From Thiothrix eikelboomii (lineage in GTDB: Bacteria > Pseudomonadota > Gammaproteobacteria > Thiotrichales > Thiotrichaceae), in contig NZ_FUYB01000003.1 of assembly GCF_900167255.1 (NCBI RefSeq), forward strand, positions 124,001-188,000: a DNA stretch of 64,000 bases. The letters are read 5' to 3'. How positions within the stretch are numbered: the stretch's first letter is position 1; every line of letters begins with the position of its first letter. Both the position numbers and the translations under genes were made by a program. The notes under the pieces are model-generated. The model did not search any database, was not told the origin of the DNA, and was given only the letters and a program-made list of their open reading frames with translations. Positions 17,967-26,244 of this stretch are shown here, piece after piece.

Positions 17967-20165
17967 ATGAATGATAATTTTATTTTGCAGCCCGTCAAAC
18001 CGCATCTGGGGCAAGTCAAGGTCTTAGCGGTCGATGATGAAAAAACCATTTTGCTGTTTCTGGAAACTATCCTGCACAGTGCAGGCTATCAAGTGATTTG
18101 TTGCAGTGACAGTTTAAAATGCCTTGAGCTGGCTCAACAAGAACGCCCTGATCTGATCCTATTGGATGTGATGATGCCCGATATGGATGGTTTTGAAGTC
18201 TGTAAACGACTTAAAGAGTTACCGACGATTAGTAAAATCCCCGTTATTTTCATTACCATCAAAGGTGAAGCGCAAGACAAGATTGCAGGCTTTAAATCCG
18301 GCGGTGTGGATTATATCACCAAACCTTTTGAAGCCGAGGTCTTGTTAGCACGTTTGCAAAAGCATATGGACATGTATTGGCTCAGATGTGCACTAGAGCA
18401 AGCCATTAAGTTGCAAACTGAAAAACTGAATAACATCAAACAAACTTTGTATGAGGCGAATAATTTCTTAATTGAGGATAAAGCACCTGGTGTTTTGAGT
18501 AATCTAGAAGAGGGTAGTATCCGGCTCAACCTCACTGGCATGTGCTTACAGATTAACGCAACCGCCTTACGGTTATTGGGTTATAGTCAGGATGATAATT
18601 TATTGGGCAATCACCTCAATCTTGATCCGCCTGATCTAGAACACGGTACGCTGGACTTATTGGGTAATCGTATCTCAACCCAGGAGGAGATTCTGCTACT
18701 AGATACGGTGTGGCATGATCGCAACGGTCAAGATTTTCCGGTCGAATTTCGGTCTAAGCTGCTGCTCAATAAGCGCGGTGAAACCAGTGTTCTCATCAAT
18801 TTTAGTGACATCAGTCAGCGCAAACGCATCGAATCTAGACTCCATGCACTGGCTTATAAAGACTCCATGACTGGCCTTTCCAATCGCACACTGTTCATGA
18901 TGCTTTTGCAACGGGAATTGGCGCAGCTCCATGCATCCAATCAGGCATTTGCCTTGCTGTTACTGGATGTTGACTATTTTAAACAAGTCAACGACGGTTA
19001 TGGGCATATGATCGGCGATGAGTTACTGATCATGATGGCCAAACGTCTACTCACCACTGCGATTCCCAATGACAAAATTGCCCGCTTAGGGGGCGATGAA
19101 TTTAGCCTGATTATTAATGGTTTCAAGGATAAAGAAGAACTCTTGACCTTAGTCGCTCAGCTTGCCAAAACACTCAATGAAACTTATTACTTCGAATCAG
19201 GTATCCATTTAAATGTGACCATCAGCATCGGGATAGGTATTTGCGATGACCGTACCCTCAGCGTCGAAGATCTGCTCGGTCGCACCGATCTTGCCTTGTA
19301 TAAAGCCAAAGAAGATCGAGTCGGCCATTATTATCTGTATGATACAACGCTCTCACAAATACAAGGGCTAGAACTCGAACTCAAACAAAAATTTCCTGCC
19401 TTACTGGCGAATAATAGCCTGTTTGTGGAATATCAACCGCAATTCTCCACCCTGACCCAAGCCTACAACGGTGCTGAGGCCTTAATTCGCTGGAATCATC
19501 AAGGTCGAGGTAAATTACAAGCTGAAGTGTTTTTTGAAAGTGCCAAAAAGAAAGGCTTTATTCGGGAAATGTCTTATTTTGTCTTGCATAAGGTCTGTGA
19601 GCAAATCAGCCAATGGCTAAAACAAGAAGTCGATTTTAAAGCGATCTCCGTGAATATTTGTGCTGAACAAATTATGCAAGAAGATTTTGCACAAAAAATT
19701 CTAGCACCCATCAAAAAACACCACATACCTTTTGATAAAATTATTCTAGAGGTTACCGAGAATTCTCTGGTTAATATTTCACCTCATAGTCTCCAAGCCT
19801 TAGAGTATTTGCATCAATTAGGTATCCGGTTTGCAATTGATGATTTTGGTGTTGGTTTTTCTTCGATCAAACTACTCAAAAGCTTTCATTTTGATATTTT
19901 AAAAATAGATAAGTTATTTATTGCAGAAATACTCCATGATGCAAAAAATGATCAAATCGTCAAATCTTTAATTTCACTAGCAGCTAATTTAAAGCTTCAA
20001 GTCGTTGCCGAAGGGGTAGAAACTCAAGAACAATTGCTATTTCTGCGCGACCATCATTGTGACTGTGTTCAAGGATTTTATTTTAGCCCTTCACTCAGTG
20101 GTGCCAAACTAGCTCATTATTTTACACCTAAACCTCAGAAGAAAATTTATGATAACAAATATTGA
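17967..20165 (+). CDS. Response regulator with GGDEF and EAL domains (cyclic-di-GMP turnover)
   Basis: A 732-residue cytoplasmic protein. The N-terminal receiver has acidic AVDDEKT and the phosphoacceptor Asp of LLDVMMPDMDG (about residue 67). A PAS-like segment lies around residues 175-290 (LGYSQDDNLLGN). The diguanylate cyclase motif GGDEF is intact in LARLGGDEFSLI (about residues 375-379). The EAL domain has GAEALIRWNH (about residue 503), DDFGVGFSS and AEGVETQEQ, so it too looks active. The protein could make or degrade cyclic-di-GMP depending on phosphorylation. The ATG at 17967 is preferred over an upstream TTG. Its stop overlaps the HPt gene by 17 bp. Confidence 0.93.
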   Translation: MNDNFILQPVKPHLGQVKVLAVDDEKTILLFLETILHSAGYQVICCSDSLKCLELAQQERPDLILLDVMMPDMDGFEVCKRLKELPTISKIPVIFITIKGEAQDKIAGFKSGGVDYITKPFEAEVLLARLQKHMDMYWLRCALEQAIKLQTEKLNNIKQTLYEANNFLIEDKAPGVLSNLEEGSIRLNLTGMCLQINATALRLLGYSQDDNLLGNHLNLDPPDLEHGTLDLLGNRISTQEEILLLDTVWHDRNGQDFPVEFRSKLLLNKRGETSVLINFSDISQRKRIESRLHALAYKDSMTGLSNRTLFMMLLQRELAQLHASNQAFALLLLDVDYFKQVNDGYGHMIGDELLIMMAKRLLTTAIPNDKIARLGGDEFSLIINGFKDKEELLTLVAQLAKTLNETYYFESGIHLNVTISIGIGICDDRTLSVEDLLGRTDLALYKAKEDRVGHYYLYDTTLSQIQGLELELKQKFPALLANNSLFVEYQPQFSTLTQAYNGAEALIRWNHQGRGKLQAEVFFESAKKKGFIREMSYFVLHKVCEQISQWLKQEVDFKAISVNICAEQIMQEDFAQKILAPIKKHHIPFDKIILEVTENSLVNISPHSLQALEYLHQLGIRFAIDDFGVGFSSIKLLKSFHFDILKIDKLFIAEILHDAKNDQIVKSLISLAANLKLQVVAEGVETQEQLLFLRDHHCDCVQGFYFSPSLSGAKLAHYFTPKPQKKIYDNKY

Positions 20166-20526
20166 ACCGATGGATGGTGTGAATCTTGAGCAAGGCTTGA
20201 GGAATACGGGTGATTCGGTCAAGGTTTATACGCGCTTATTAGCGAATTTTTTTATATCTTGCCCCGATTACCATCAACAACTTCAAGCCGCCATTCAGGA
20301 AAACAAACCTGAACAAATAAGAAGAGTTATTCATAAATTGTACGGAGTGAGTGAGTTATTAGGTGTAGAATTAATTGCCCGAGATTGCAGCTTTTTATTA
20401 TCCAACCCACAAACCCAAGCAGAAAACCAATTATTAATGGAGTCTAAGTTGAGCAATTTATTATTGCATTTAGATAGGATATATATGCAAAATCAAGACA
20501 AGATTCAGATATGGAACAAGCGCTGA
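20149..20526 (+). CDS. HPt (histidine phosphotransfer) domain protein
   Basis: A 125-residue all-helical protein. The segment RRVIHKLYGVSELLGVELI matches the HPt helix pattern HxLKGxxxxxG, with the phosphorylatable histidine at about residue 62. It overlaps the GGDEF-EAL gene upstream (17 bp) and the receiver gene downstream (16 bp), so the three are probably translated together. The usual small residue after Lys-Leu is Tyr here, a minor deviation. It would relay phosphate between the hybrid kinase receiver (14081-16009) and one of the downstream receivers; the direction is inferred. Confidence 0.8.
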   Translation: MITNIEPMDGVNLEQGLRNTGDSVKVYTRLLANFFISCPDYHQQLQAAIQENKPEQIRRVIHKLYGVSELLGVELIARDCSFLLSNPQTQAENQLLMESKLSNLLLHLDRIYMQNQDKIQIWNKR

Positions 20527-20891
20527 TTATTCTATTGGTTGAAGATGAAACCACCTATGCACAACTCTTAGAGCTGTTTTTACTCGACTATGGTCATCAA
20601 ATTCACAAAGCGCATAATCTAGCCGATGCACAACAACTGTTAGAGAATAAATTTGATTTATTAATAACTGATATGAATTTACCGGATGGTGATGGCAATC
20701 AATTAGTGCAGCTAGCACGAGAAAAATGGCCTGATTTAGCTGTTATTTTTATGACCGGATATATGAATAATGTCAAAATCTCAAATAAAATTGATCAAGA
20801 AAATAAAACTTTTTTTTTCAAAAAGCCGTTTTCTTTAAAGCAATTATTAGAAGGTATCAGCCTAATTACTCAACAACCCCATTGCGAGTGA
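20511..20891 (+). CDS. Stand-alone response regulator receiver (CheY-like)
   Basis: A 126-residue single receiver domain with no output domain. It shows the acidic pair in LLVEDETTYAQ, the phosphoacceptor Asp in ITDMNLPDGDG (about residue 55), the switch threonine in FMTGY and the conserved lysine in FFKKPFS. It is the last gene of the kinase/phosphorelay unit and ends just before an 11-bp repeat element. It may act as a phosphate sink or bind another protein. No DNA-binding domain is encoded, so it cannot itself be the factor binding the repeat. Confidence 0.9.
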   Translation: MEQALIILLVEDETTYAQLLELFLLDYGHQIHKAHNLADAQQLLENKFDLLITDMNLPDGDGNQLVQLAREKWPDLAVIFMTGYMNNVKISNKIDQENKTFFFKKPFSLKQLLEGISLITQQPHCE

Positions 20892-20892
20892 T

Positions 20893-20936
20893 TTTCGTCG
20901 AAATTTCGTCTAAGTTTCGTTTAAATTTCAGGACTT
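20893..20936 (+). repeat. 11-bp tandem repeat element (TTTCGT type), right copy
   Basis: Four units start exactly 11 bp apart: TTTCGTCGAAA, TTTCGTCTAAG, TTTCGTTTAAA and TTTCAGGACTT. It begins 2 bp after the receiver gene and ends about 60 bp before the small secreted protein at 20998. TAATCT about 20 bp downstream could be a -10 box. The match to 7383-7413, including the terminal TTTCAGGAC, argues for a shared regulator that binds as a tandem array on one DNA face. Confidence 0.65.
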
Positions 20937-20997
20937 TCCTTCCTTTCAAAGCGATAATCTAATTTACTCTAGTATCAAGCTTGATGAGGATTTTTAA

Positions 20998-21453
20998 ATG
21001 AAATTTCAATATTTACTCTTATTGAGTCTTAGTTGTGGACTTTATACCACAACCACACAGGCCTTAGTTGCCCCCACTAATATGGTTTGCTCAGCCGACA
21101 AAACACCGATTCGGTTTAATGTGAGTTTTAATGCCCTTTATGAAAATGCGATCATCATCAAGCATGCTAAAACTCGAAAAAATATGATGACTTTTAATAA
21201 CTATTACCAAAGAGGTGCAGGTGATAGTTGGAAATCGGGTGCAGGAAGTTGGGTGGCTGAGCAAGGCGGGTGCTATATCATCATGGGTTATCATAAAAAG
21301 GGTAAACCCGATGCCAGTAAGCCCTTTCAGCAAAGTAAAATACGCCGAGAAGGTAGTCGTATCGGTTTCGAAGATGCCACGGATAATGATTTTCAAGATG
21401 CTTTAGTCGAGTTTATACAGCTCGCACCGCCAGCTTCATCGACACGGAACTAG
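20998..21453 (+). CDS. Small secreted protein with a LecB/DUF4114-like calcium motif
   Basis: A 151-residue exported protein with signal peptide MKFQYLLLLSLSCGLYTTTTQA. The C-terminal segment GFEDATDNDFQDALVEF closely resembles the calcium-binding GSEDGTDNDYNDAVV loop of LecB-type lectins and the GFED..DNDFNDL segment of DUF4114 domains. The rest is beta-rich with two cysteines (MVCSAD and GGCYIIMGY). A calcium-dependent sugar-binding or adhesive role is possible but not shown. GAGGA lies just before the ATG, and the gene is preceded by the four-unit 11-bp repeat. It may form a unit with the beta-helix protein downstream. Confidence 0.68.
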   Translation: MKFQYLLLLSLSCGLYTTTTQALVAPTNMVCSADKTPIRFNVSFNALYENAIIIKHAKTRKNMMTFNNYYQRGAGDSWKSGAGSWVAEQGGCYIIMGYHKKGKPDASKPFQQSKIRREGSRIGFEDATDNDFQDALVEFIQLAPPASSTRN

Positions 21454-21552
21454 CGAAATTCATTTCAGAAATGAGCAAGATCCTAACTCTTGGTATTGCG
21501 TTAAATAAAAACCCCAAAATAGTCACTAATTTAAAAGGTAAGAAGTTAAACT

Positions 21553-23556
21553 ATGAAGCGTCAGTACTTGCTGCCTGTAATCGCACTATTAGCTACCTAT
21601 GCTAGCCCCTCACTCGTGAAGGCAGCATTACAACCTTCTGAATTTGAAAAGTATTGCTCACCCACTAATTCTGCTGAAAATCGAATTTTTATTCGAGACA
21701 GTTTATCTGCCTCGATTTATCTATTTAAAGATGCAGTCACTCAACCAAACACTACTGTTTGTCTCTTAGAGGTCCGCTTAGATTTTTCAAATGCAGATAT
21801 GGATTTCCCTATTAAGGTTGCTAATAATGTAAAAATACTAGGCACAAGAACTGCAAATAACTCTGGTTCTAGTTTATTTTCAAAGAATCGTGATTATTCA
21901 AGACGTATAGGAGATAATATTATCTATTACAAGGATTTATTAGAGCTAGATGGAGATAATATAACTATTAATGGTCTAGGAATTTTTGGTGGAAATTATA
22001 CACCAAGCAAAAATCACTCTAATGGAATCGTTATAAATAGCAAAATAGGCATCAATATTGGCAATGTTGAAATGGCAGGCTGGGGAACAGCTGCAATCAG
22101 CATTAGAGATAACATGGGTGATCGCCTTAACAAAGAAAACCCCGAGTCCGGCGTTTATATTCATGACTCCTTCCTTCACCATAATCAAAATACTAGTTTA
22201 GGATATGGCATTGTCTTACATGATTCTGCCTATGCCTTAATCGAGCATAATGTCTTTGATTTTAATCGTCATGCGATTGCAGGAGATGGTAGCAAAGGAA
22301 GTGGTTATTATGCTTATCGCAATTTAATTCTAAAAGGCGGCGGTGATAATGGTTTAAATCATACACATCAGCTTGACATGCATGGAACAGACTCTGGTAT
22401 TCTTCATCGCGGGGGTGATGCCGGTGAATATATGGAGATCGGTGAAAATAGTATGCAATACAAAGAAGGTGTTGGCTTCTTTTTAAGAGGTAAGCCTGCT
22501 ATTCAATCCTATTTATATAAAAATTTCTTTGCACATCCGGTATTAATTGATAAAGTTTTGTCGAGGGATGGAGCAATTAAATATTACTATAGCAATACCA
22601 CTCGACGCTATGAAAACACCATTAAATACGATACTTATGGTTCTTATTCCGTTTGCGACATAGATGGTGATGGCAAAGATGATCTCGTTCAACCTGCAGG
22701 AGCTAGTTGGTGGTACAGCGGACAAGGTAAATACCCGTGGACTTTCTTAGAAAGATCTTACACAACACTCGCTGAGGTCACAACCTTCACTGATTTTAAT
22801 CAAGATGGTTATTGTGATGTCGTCAGGCTTGATCCCTATAGTGTCATTGAAGCCAGTGGTTTTTCTAAAGATACCTCAGCTTATAAAGCTGTCATTTACA
22901 GCCCATTAAAAAAAGAGACTCTTAATTTTGATGATCTTTATTTTAATAGCAAAAATCTAAGTATTGGAGATTTTGATGGAGATGGATTTAATGATTTCTT
23001 CACTACGGCAGATAATACTTGGTTGATGTACTCTACACAAACTAAAGCTTGGCATACTCTCAATACCTCTAGCTATCCATTAGCTAATTTAGCTTTTGGC
23101 GATTTTAATGGTGATAAAAAAACCGATGTTTTAGGTATTTCTGATAGCAAAAACGGTTGGGTTGTCTCTTGGTCAGGAACATCCGCGTGGCAGAAAATCA
23201 ATAGTAAACTATCTAGCAAGATTAAAAGCTTTAAAATTACGGACGTCAATGGAGATGGCAAGGATGATGTCGTTTTAGTGGAGGCCAAACTGGTCTCTAG
23301 TAGCAACCCCGCTCAAGGCTATTATATTTACACTAATATTTCTTTATCTGGACAAACTAACTGGATTAAAAAAAGACATCATATGCCTTATAAAAATGGT
23401 TGGGAAGGATCACAACCTTTAAAATATTTCATCGGTAAATTTGATAATCAGGCGGGGGCTGATTTATTAGTAGTCGATACCCTACGTAATGGCTATCTTT
23501 CCAGTAGCTTCAACACTAATTTGCAAAAGCACAGCGTTGAATTTTTTAATTACTAA
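21553..23556 (+). CDS. Secreted right-handed beta-helix protein with five VCBS/FG-GAP-like repeats
   Basis: A 667-residue exported protein; signal peptide about residues 1-24 (YLLPVIALLATYASPSLVKA). Residues about 40-340 look like a pectate-lyase-type beta helix, with repeating short turns such as NITINGLGIFGGNYTP, YALIEHNVFDFNRHAI and YAYRNLILKGGGDNG. Residues about 355-620 hold five calcium-binding repeats: DIDGDGKDDL, DFNQDGYCDV, DFDGDGFNDF, DFNGDKKTDV and DVNGDGKDDV. These predict a beta-propeller-like surface domain. The combination suggests polysaccharide binding or cleavage outside the cell. No catalytic residues could be assigned. The gene is AT-rich compared with iol and fds genes, consistent with recent acquisition. 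Confidence 0.8.
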   Translation: MKRQYLLPVIALLATYASPSLVKAALQPSEFEKYCSPTNSAENRIFIRDSLSASIYLFKDAVTQPNTTVCLLEVRLDFSNADMDFPIKVANNVKILGTRTANNSGSSLFSKNRDYSRRIGDNIIYYKDLLELDGDNITINGLGIFGGNYTPSKNHSNGIVINSKIGINIGNVEMAGWGTAAISIRDNMGDRLNKENPESGVYIHDSFLHHNQNTSLGYGIVLHDSAYALIEHNVFDFNRHAIAGDGSKGSGYYAYRNLILKGGGDNGLNHTHQLDMHGTDSGILHRGGDAGEYMEIGENSMQYKEGVGFFLRGKPAIQSYLYKNFFAHPVLIDKVLSRDGAIKYYYSNTTRRYENTIKYDTYGSYSVCDIDGDGKDDLVQPAGASWWYSGQGKYPWTFLERSYTTLAEVTTFTDFNQDGYCDVVRLDPYSVIEASGFSKDTSAYKAVIYSPLKKETLNFDDLYFNSKNLSIGDFDGDGFNDFFTTADNTWLMYSTQTKAWHTLNTSSYPLANLAFGDFNGDKKTDVLGISDSKNGWVVSWSGTSAWQKINSKLSSKIKSFKITDVNGDGKDDVVLVEAKLVSSSNPAQGYYIYTNISLSGQTNWIKKRHHMPYKNGWEGSQPLKYFIGKFDNQAGADLLVVDTLRNGYLSSSFNTNLQKHSVEFFNY

Positions 23557-23585
23557 ACTGACACCAACCTAGATTTGCAATACTC

Positions 23586-23610
23586 GGGTAGAACTACAAT
23601 CGTTTTACCC
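23586..23610. terminator. Inverted repeat between convergent genes, possible terminator
   Basis: GGGTAGAAC (23586-23594) and GTTTTACCC (23602-23610) can pair with one mismatch around a 7-nt loop. It lies between the stop of the beta-helix gene and the stop of the RpiR-type gene, where a shared terminator would be expected. There is no clear T-run, so confidence is low. Confidence 0.35.
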
Positions 23611-24467
23611 TATTGCCGCGCATAACCTAAAGCCACACAGAGAGTTTGTACCAAGCATAAAGTCGAATTCAGTGACCGAAACCCTCGCACATCGGCTTCA
23701 CGCACAATGAGCACATGATCAGCGACTTGAGTGTGGGGACATAACTCGCTGTCGGTGATCAGAATAATTTTCGCACCTTTATCGCGGGCAAAATGTACCG
23801 CTTCGGTGGTGGTGTTGGCATAAGGATTGAAGGTAATAGCGACTAATACTGAATCAGCACTGATCCATTTCATTTGCTCCGGTGCCATTGAACCTTGCCC
23901 ATCCACCACATGGCAGCGCACATCAATTTGACTCAAGGTATAGTCCATATACACCGCCGCAGGATACATACGGCGCACACCACAAATAAATACCTCAGTG
24001 GCGGTCGCTAAGGCTTGCACCGCTTGATTGAGCACCTCAGGTTTAATCTGCTGTTGCAATAAACCCAAAGCTAAACTATTCCCCTCCGCAAAATCATGTA
24101 AGAGTAAAGTCGGTGTAACCTCACCCTTACCCTCGACCTTTTTTAATTGGCTAATACGCTCACGATAATTACTCGGGTGGTCAATGATTTGGTTCTTATA
24201 CAGGCGTTGCACCTCCGAAAAACCATCAAACCCAAAATAATTAGCAAAACGCACCAAGGTTGAAGCATGTACCCCCGCTTTTTCAGCGATTTCAGCGAGG
24301 GTATTGAAAGCAATTTGTTGCGGATGTTCGACCAAATACACTGCCACTAATTTGAGGCGTGCACTTAAATTTGGCTGCTGTGCGACGATTAAAGCATGCA
24401 AAGCCTCCACCGTCTGTGGCAAAGCAGGTGGCTCGAGAGTTTGGGTCGAGGACAAGGCGGAACTCAT
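23610..24467 (-). CDS. RpiR/MurR-family regulator, probable inositol regulator
   Basis: A 285-residue DNA-binding regulator. The N-terminal RpiR helix-turn-helix is seen around NTLAEIAEKAGVHASTLVRFANYFGFDGFSEV. The C-terminal sugar-isomerase (SIS) domain includes FICGVRRMYPAAVYMDY and VLVAITFNPYANTTTEAVHFA. SIS domains bind sugar phosphates, and in IolR-type proteins a phosphorylated inositol-pathway intermediate is the inducer. The start at 24467 is preferred to 24476 because AAGGA is then properly spaced. It is the last gene after iolA on the same strand, and palindromes resembling RpiR-type inositol operators precede iolA, ibpA and iolG. It is probably the IolR of this organism. Confidence 0.88.
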   Translation of the reverse strand: MSSALSSTQTLEPPALPQTVEALHALIVAQQPNLSARLKLVAVYLVEHPQQIAFNTLAEIAEKAGVHASTLVRFANYFGFDGFSEVQRLYKNQIIDHPSNYRERISQLKKVEGKGEVTPTLLLHDFAEGNSLALGLLQQQIKPEVLNQAVQALATATEVFICGVRRMYPAAVYMDYTLSQIDVRCHVVDGQGSMAPEQMKWISADSVLVAITFNPYANTTTEAVHFARDKGAKIILITDSELCPHTQVADHVLIVREADVRGFRSLNSTLCLVQTLCVALGYARQ

Positions 24468-24528
24468 ATTAATCATCCTTAGTTAATGCAACTCGTTACC
24501 TCTTTGCCCTCTCTCCTAACGCTGAGGG

Positions 24529-26019
24529 TTAGGAGGGAAACGCAAACTGCACTTGCTCACGCACCGCTGAAGAGGGCCAGCGTTGGGTAATGGTTTTGCG
24601 GCGGGTATAAAAACGTACACTGTCAGGGCCATAAGCCGATAAATCACCAAATAACGAACGCTTCCACCCACCAAAACTATGATAAGCAACCGGTACAGGC
24701 AGGGGTACATTAATCCCTACCATCCCGACCTGAATATGATCAGAAAAATAACGTGCGGCCTCACCGTCACGAGTGAAGATGCAAGTGCCATTGCCATACT
24801 CATGCTCATTAATTAGCTGCATCGCGGCTTCCATACTCTGGGCACGCACCACTTGTAGTACTGGCCCGAAGATTTCTTCCTTGTATGACAACATACTCGG
24901 TTTGACATGATCAATCAGCGTTGCCCCGACATAGAAACCTTGCTCATAACCAGCCACTTGAACTTGGCGACCATCGACGATAATGCTAGCGCCGTCTTGC
25001 TCAGCACTATCAATATAGCCTTTCACTTTTTCCTGATGCGCTCGAGTAATCAAAGGGCCAAAATCATTGCTGCTATCTGAATAAGGCCCTGTACGGAGCG
25101 CTTGCATCGCGGCCGTCATTTTCTCAACCAATTGATTCGCCGCCTTATCACCGACCGCTACCACCACTGATAAAGCCATACAACGCTCACCGGAAGAACC
25201 AAAGGCTGCACCGACTAATTGCGCGACTGCATTATCCATATCCGCATCTTCGAGGACAATAGCATGGTTTTTTGCTCCACCTAAAGCTTGGCAGCGCTTA
25301 CCGTTTTTGGTCGCCGTTGAATAAATATATTCAGCAATCGGGGTAGAACCGACAAAGCTGACGGCTTGTACACGCGGATCATGTAATAGGGTATCGACCG
25401 CCTCTTTATCACCATTCACGACATTCAACACCCCCGGCGGTAAGCCCGCTTCTTGTGCCAATTGCGCAATCAATAGCGTAGAACTCGGGTCACGCTCAGA
25501 CGGCTTCAAGACAAAGGTATTGCCACAGATAATCGCCGCAGGATACATCCACAAAGGTACCATCGCCGGGAAATTAAATGGGGTAATGCCTGCCACCACA
25601 CCCAAGGGTTGGAATTCACTCCATGAATCAATGCCAGGCCCTGTATTCCGGCTATGTTCGCCCTTTAAGAGTTCAGGGGCATAGCAAGCGTATTCAACAT
25701 TTTCAATCCCACGTTGCAATTCGCCACCTGCATCATGGGAAATTTTGCCATGCTCCTCGCCAATCAGTTGGTTAATCGCTTTGGCATTCTGCTCGAGCAA
25801 TTCTTTGAAACGGAACATAATGCGTGCACGTTTCGCGGGCGGTGTATCACGCCAAGCCGGAAAAGCAGCCTGAGCCGCAGCAATGGCAGACTCCACTGTT
25901 GCTTTTGAGGCTAAGGCTACTTGTTTACTCACCTCACCGGTGGACGGGTTATACACTGGCTGAGTACGGCCGGTGTCTTCACGTAATTCGCCATTAATCA
26001 AATGCCCAACCGTTTTCAT
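24529..26019 (-). CDS. iolA: Methylmalonate-semialdehyde dehydrogenase (CoA acylating), IolA/MmsA
   Basis: A 496-residue aldehyde dehydrogenase that converts malonate semialdehyde (or methylmalonate semialdehyde) with CoA and NAD to acetyl-CoA (or propionyl-CoA), the last step of inositol degradation. The catalytic cysteine lies in GSSGERCMALSVVV. Family-typical segments include ITPFNFPAMVPLWMYP, VGSTPIAEYIY and EIFGPVLQVV. The ATG at 26019 follows GAGGATTTAAGG. An upstream extension of the reading frame to 26133 is Cys/Tyr-rich and runs through an operator-like region, so it was rejected. The adjacent RpiR gene and upstream inositol transporter favour an iolA role over valine catabolism. Confidence 0.94.
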   Translation of the reverse strand: MKTVGHLINGELREDTGRTQPVYNPSTGEVSKQVALASKATVESAIAAAQAAFPAWRDTPPAKRARIMFRFKELLEQNAKAINQLIGEEHGKISHDAGGELQRGIENVEYACYAPELLKGEHSRNTGPGIDSWSEFQPLGVVAGITPFNFPAMVPLWMYPAAIICGNTFVLKPSERDPSSTLLIAQLAQEAGLPPGVLNVVNGDKEAVDTLLHDPRVQAVSFVGSTPIAEYIYSTATKNGKRCQALGGAKNHAIVLEDADMDNAVAQLVGAAFGSSGERCMALSVVVAVGDKAANQLVEKMTAAMQALRTGPYSDSSNDFGPLITRAHQEKVKGYIDSAEQDGASIIVDGRQVQVAGYEQGFYVGATLIDHVKPSMLSYKEEIFGPVLQVVRAQSMEAAMQLINEHEYGNGTCIFTRDGEAARYFSDHIQVGMVGINVPLPVPVAYHSFGGWKRSLFGDLSAYGPDSVRFYTRRKTITQRWPSSAVREQVQFAFPS

Positions 26020-26055
26020 CCTTAAATCCTCAGATAATGCTGTACAACCACAAAT

Positions 26056-26069
26056 AGAATATTTATTAC
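26056..26069 (-). promoter_or_regulatory. Putative inositol-regulator operator upstream of iolA
   Basis: On the minus strand this reads GTAATAAATATTCT, similar to the palindromes before iolG and ibpA. It ends about 37 bp before the iolA start. A weaker partial match (AGAATAAAAATTGC on the plus strand) lies at 26086-26099, 30 bp away centre to centre, suggesting paired sites. The surrounding stretch is strongly AT-rich, so chance matches are possible. Confidence 0.4.
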
Positions 26070-26244
26070 AAAATAATAATAAATTAGAATAAAAATTGCA
26101 AATTTCAACTGACTGTTTATAGTAGCAGAGCACTCATTGAATGTGAAAATCTACACTAATGACATTGATACTGAATAGCTGGCTATCTCAGACTTAACTA
26201 CCTAGCTGAAGCCCATTAACCTAAACCCATTAGCCTAATTTAAC

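Noticed and set aside
26020-26133. N-terminal extension of IolA
   Set aside because: The extra residues are Cys/Tyr/Phe-rich, lack family similarity and run through an AT-rich operator-like region; the ATG at 26019 has a proper ribosome binding site.
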